From Monoraphidium neglectum (Eukaryota; Chlorophyta; Chlorophyceae; Sphaeropleales; Selenastraceae): a stretch of DNA of 19,395 nucleotides. The DNA lies in assembly GCF_000611645.1 (NCBI RefSeq), contig NW_014013481.1, forward strand, positions 20,684 through 40,078, given 5' to 3'. Under the pieces are notes generated by a model. That model saw nothing but the letters and a program-made list of their open reading frames with translations, did not search any database and was not told the origin of the DNA. Position 1 is the stretch's first letter. Each line of letters starts with the position of its first letter. Below, in pieces: positions 17,436-19,395 of this stretch. Both the position numbers and the translations under genes were made by a program.

Positions 17436-19395
17436 ATGGTGGCCCTCTGGCGACCTCCATTGGGCGGGATGTTCATGCTGTTGGCTTGCGCTGCGGCGCT
17501 CATGCCGGCGGCTCGTGCGGCGATCCCAATCGACACTTCGGTGGTCCTTTTATACATGAGCGATGTAGATGGTGGCGACAACAGTCCCTGCGTGCAGATG
17601 ACCAAGCGCGCCATGGCAATCGGCGGCCGCGCCATTAACTTTTTTGTCACGGGGTGAGGGACCGCCCCCGGCCCAACGGAAGTTACATGTTGCCCGCATC
17701 CGCCGCGCCTTGACCCTCAGGCGCACAGACTGGATGCATTGCATCACCCTGCTCCACACCTGCCGGGCTCCCCACAGCGGCGCCTCACCCCTGCACCATT
17801 GAGCACGCGCACGCCGTGCGCTGTGGGTCGGCCTCTCCCGCCTCACCCACCTCTCAGCCCTCTCTGACGCTCTTGCGCGCGCTCCGCGGCGCCCGGGGCC
17901 CTTGCTCGCGCTCCCAGGTACTACCAAACCGACGGTAAAAGCCGCGTCACTCGGCTGGGTTACGTGGAGTCAGCGTTTGACCGCGGGTTCAAGGATTACA
18001 ACTGGTTTGCGGCCTACCGCTTTGCAGGCGGCCTGGAGGTGCGGGGGCGCGCTGGCTGCGCGCAGCGGGTGCACTTGCGTGTTTTGGTCGTGCGTGGGTG
18101 CACGCGTGCCCGCTCCTACGGTCGCTGCCTGTGCGTGCGCATGTTTGTGCCTGCAGCGTGTGTGTGAGCGTGTGTGAGTGCAAGCCTGAGCGCGGGTGTG
18201 CATGTTGTCAAGCTGTGCAGATGCTTTTTGTTGCGTCCGTCCTTTGCTTCCACGGTAGAGGCGCGGCAGCCAACCCGAACGTGCCTTGCGCCGGCGCGTC
18301 CCACCAATTCGACCGACAGCGCTGCATGAAGGTGGCAGTGGCCAACAATTTCTACGTCGCCACGCACATCCACCTGGATGACGGCGAGGGCCGCGGCACC
18401 TGGCGCAACTCCATAATCTTCGACCCCAGCAAAAAGTGAGAGCGGGCCCATGAGCAGCGTTTCGCTGCCGCCGCTGCGGCCGCGCGCTCGCTCGCGGGCC
18501 GCGCCGCCCGCGCCGCAAGCGCCGCCCGCTGCGATCGGGTGTCGAACCCCCACCCTGCCAAAACCCTATTTTTAAACCGAGACCAAGGTGGCCTGCATTC
18601 CAAGGGAGCGGGGCAAGGCGAGCCATGGGTGGCCCTGACCTGCAGCCGTCACCCACCACCCCATGCTCGTGCGGGCCAACTCACTCGCAAACGCCGCCCC
18701 GGGACCCTCAACGCTCGCCGCCGCGCCCGCCTACCCTGAAAAGGTACGGCGCCCTGTCATACTGGGAGGCCCTGGTGAAGCCCACCGCCCTGGCAATCAG
18801 GAAGGCCAACTTCAAGAAGAGGACGGTGCTGTTCTCGATGCAGGCGGAGATGGGGGCCACCCTCTTCTACTAGTAAGAGGGGCGGGCCAGGGGCGGGCAC
18901 GGCGGGGTGCAGGGGCGGGGGCCGAGGCCGCGGGCGAAGGATCCGCATCGGGCGGGATCGGTGGGATGGTGTGCGTCGAGAATGCAGCCGTGGCCACTGT
19001 CGAGGCGGCGGAGGCTTTTTCACGTGTAGGCAGCTGCACAGAGAGATGCAGGCGCCGCCACGGCTTTGACCGGGCCCGGGGGCCGCTTGGCACGCGCTCG
19101 GGGCGCAGGCGGCCCCCTCCTGCTCGGCCGCGTGCCCCCGGGCGGCGCGGCGACCCTGCCGGCCCCGCGGCGCCAATCCCCTCAGCCCCTCGCTGCGCCC
19201 GCACTTGCGACGTCCCACCCGGCCTGCAGCCCCAAGGCTTACAAGAGCATGGCTGGGCAGGTCAAGAAGGTTATCGCCTCTGGCGGGACGCCGGTCGGGG
19301 CGATCCGCGTGGGCGTGAACGTCAATTGGGAGAAGATCTGCGGCTGCCCTGGGTCCCTTATATACTCTGTCAAGTGGGTGGCGGTCCTAGGCGCG
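17436..19395 (+). CDS. Secreted putative glycoside hydrolase-like TIM-barrel protein, 5 exons, 3' end outside the window
   Basis: Exons 17436-17653, 17918-18038, 18221-18435, 18744-18872 and 19230 to the window end join in phase (phases 2, 0, 2, 2) to at least 283 residues. Starting at 17436 gives a clean signal peptide: a basic N-terminus, the hydrophobic stretch MFMLLACAAAL and an ARA-type cleavage site near residue 28. In-frame ATGs at 17409 and 17259 are alternatives. The mature part alternates strand-like and helix-like segments: TSVVLLYMSDVDGG near the start, then INFFVTGYYQTDG, VATHIHLDDGEGRG, VLFSMQAEMGATLFYY and PVGAIRVGVNVNW. That pattern, with a Glu (Glu220) ending a predicted central strand, resembles TIM-barrel glycoside hydrolases of the GH5/GH113 kind, in which such a Glu is the acid/base. 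No family is certain and the second catalytic residue would lie beyond the window. Exon 5 may end at a GTGGCG donor near 19378. A cell-wall or storage-glycan substrate is inference. Confidence 0.65.
18060..18190. repeat. Imperfect GT/TGTG-rich tract in intron 2 of the glycosidase-like gene
   Basis: The 182-base intron (18039-18220) is dominated by GTGCG, TGTGTG and GTGAG words. It creates a spurious open frame on the plus strand and His-Thr-rich frames on the minus strand. The true acceptor is the GTGCAG just before 18221. Confidence 0.6.

Noticed and set aside
18625..18873. Reading the TAG at 18871-18873 as the end of the glycosidase-like gene
   Set aside because: The TAG overlaps a GTAAGA donor, and the downstream exon from 19230 continues in phase with barrel-like sequence.
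1..19395. CRISPR arrays, bacterial operons, rRNA or tRNA genes, complete transposase or reverse transcriptase genes
   Set aside because: I scanned for them by eye on both strands and found no regular repeat-spacer pattern, cloverleaf or diagnostic motif.

Overview
The window looks like nuclear DNA of a unicellular green alga, most likely a chlorophyte of the Chlamydomonas/Sphaeropleales type. The inference rests on these signs: intron-rich genes with GTGAGC-type donors and GCAG acceptors; coding exons much richer in G/C at third positions than the flanks; long TG/CA microsatellites; TGTAA-type polyadenylation candidates; and protein families with plant or algal relatives. No bacterial operon structure, rRNA, tRNA or CRISPR array was seen. 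Exon structures below were built by hand from open frames, splice signals and reading-phase agreement, not from transcripts.

Layout. 1-1680: no supportable gene. 1681-4655 (+): a four-exon gene for a secreted subtilisin-family protease with signal peptide, I9-type propeptide, S8 catalytic domain and a C-terminal tail of two Ig-like repeats plus a fibronectin-III-like domain. 4656-6720: 3' UTR, then non-coding DNA with a (TG)33 microsatellite. 6721-6952 (+): a candidate two-exon gene for a 55-residue single-pass membrane protein, which only appears once a 64-nt intron is removed. 6953-8189: its 3' UTR and a CA microsatellite. 8190-10731 (+): a six-exon Sec14-like CRAL-TRIO lipid-binding protein. 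10732-12966: non-coding. 12967-14896 (-): a three-exon ankyrin-repeat plus RING-HC protein resembling plant XB3/XBAT31-type ubiquitin ligases, convergent with the Sec14-like gene. 14897-17435: a divergent intergenic region with one long but poorly supported ORF and a palindrome-rich, AT-richer patch. 17436 to the window end (+): five exons of a secreted protein that looks like a TIM-barrel glycoside hydrolase; it runs off the window.

The genes do not form a pathway. Two are secreted (protease, putative glycosidase), which would fit cell-wall or extracellular-matrix turnover. Two (Sec14-like and ankyrin-RING) start with MG-x3-S, a candidate N-myristoylation signal, suggesting membrane-associated lipid and ubiquitin functions. 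The least explained elements are the split membrane microprotein, the bacterial-looking tail of the protease, the putative glycosidase family and the 16.5-16.7 kb patch.
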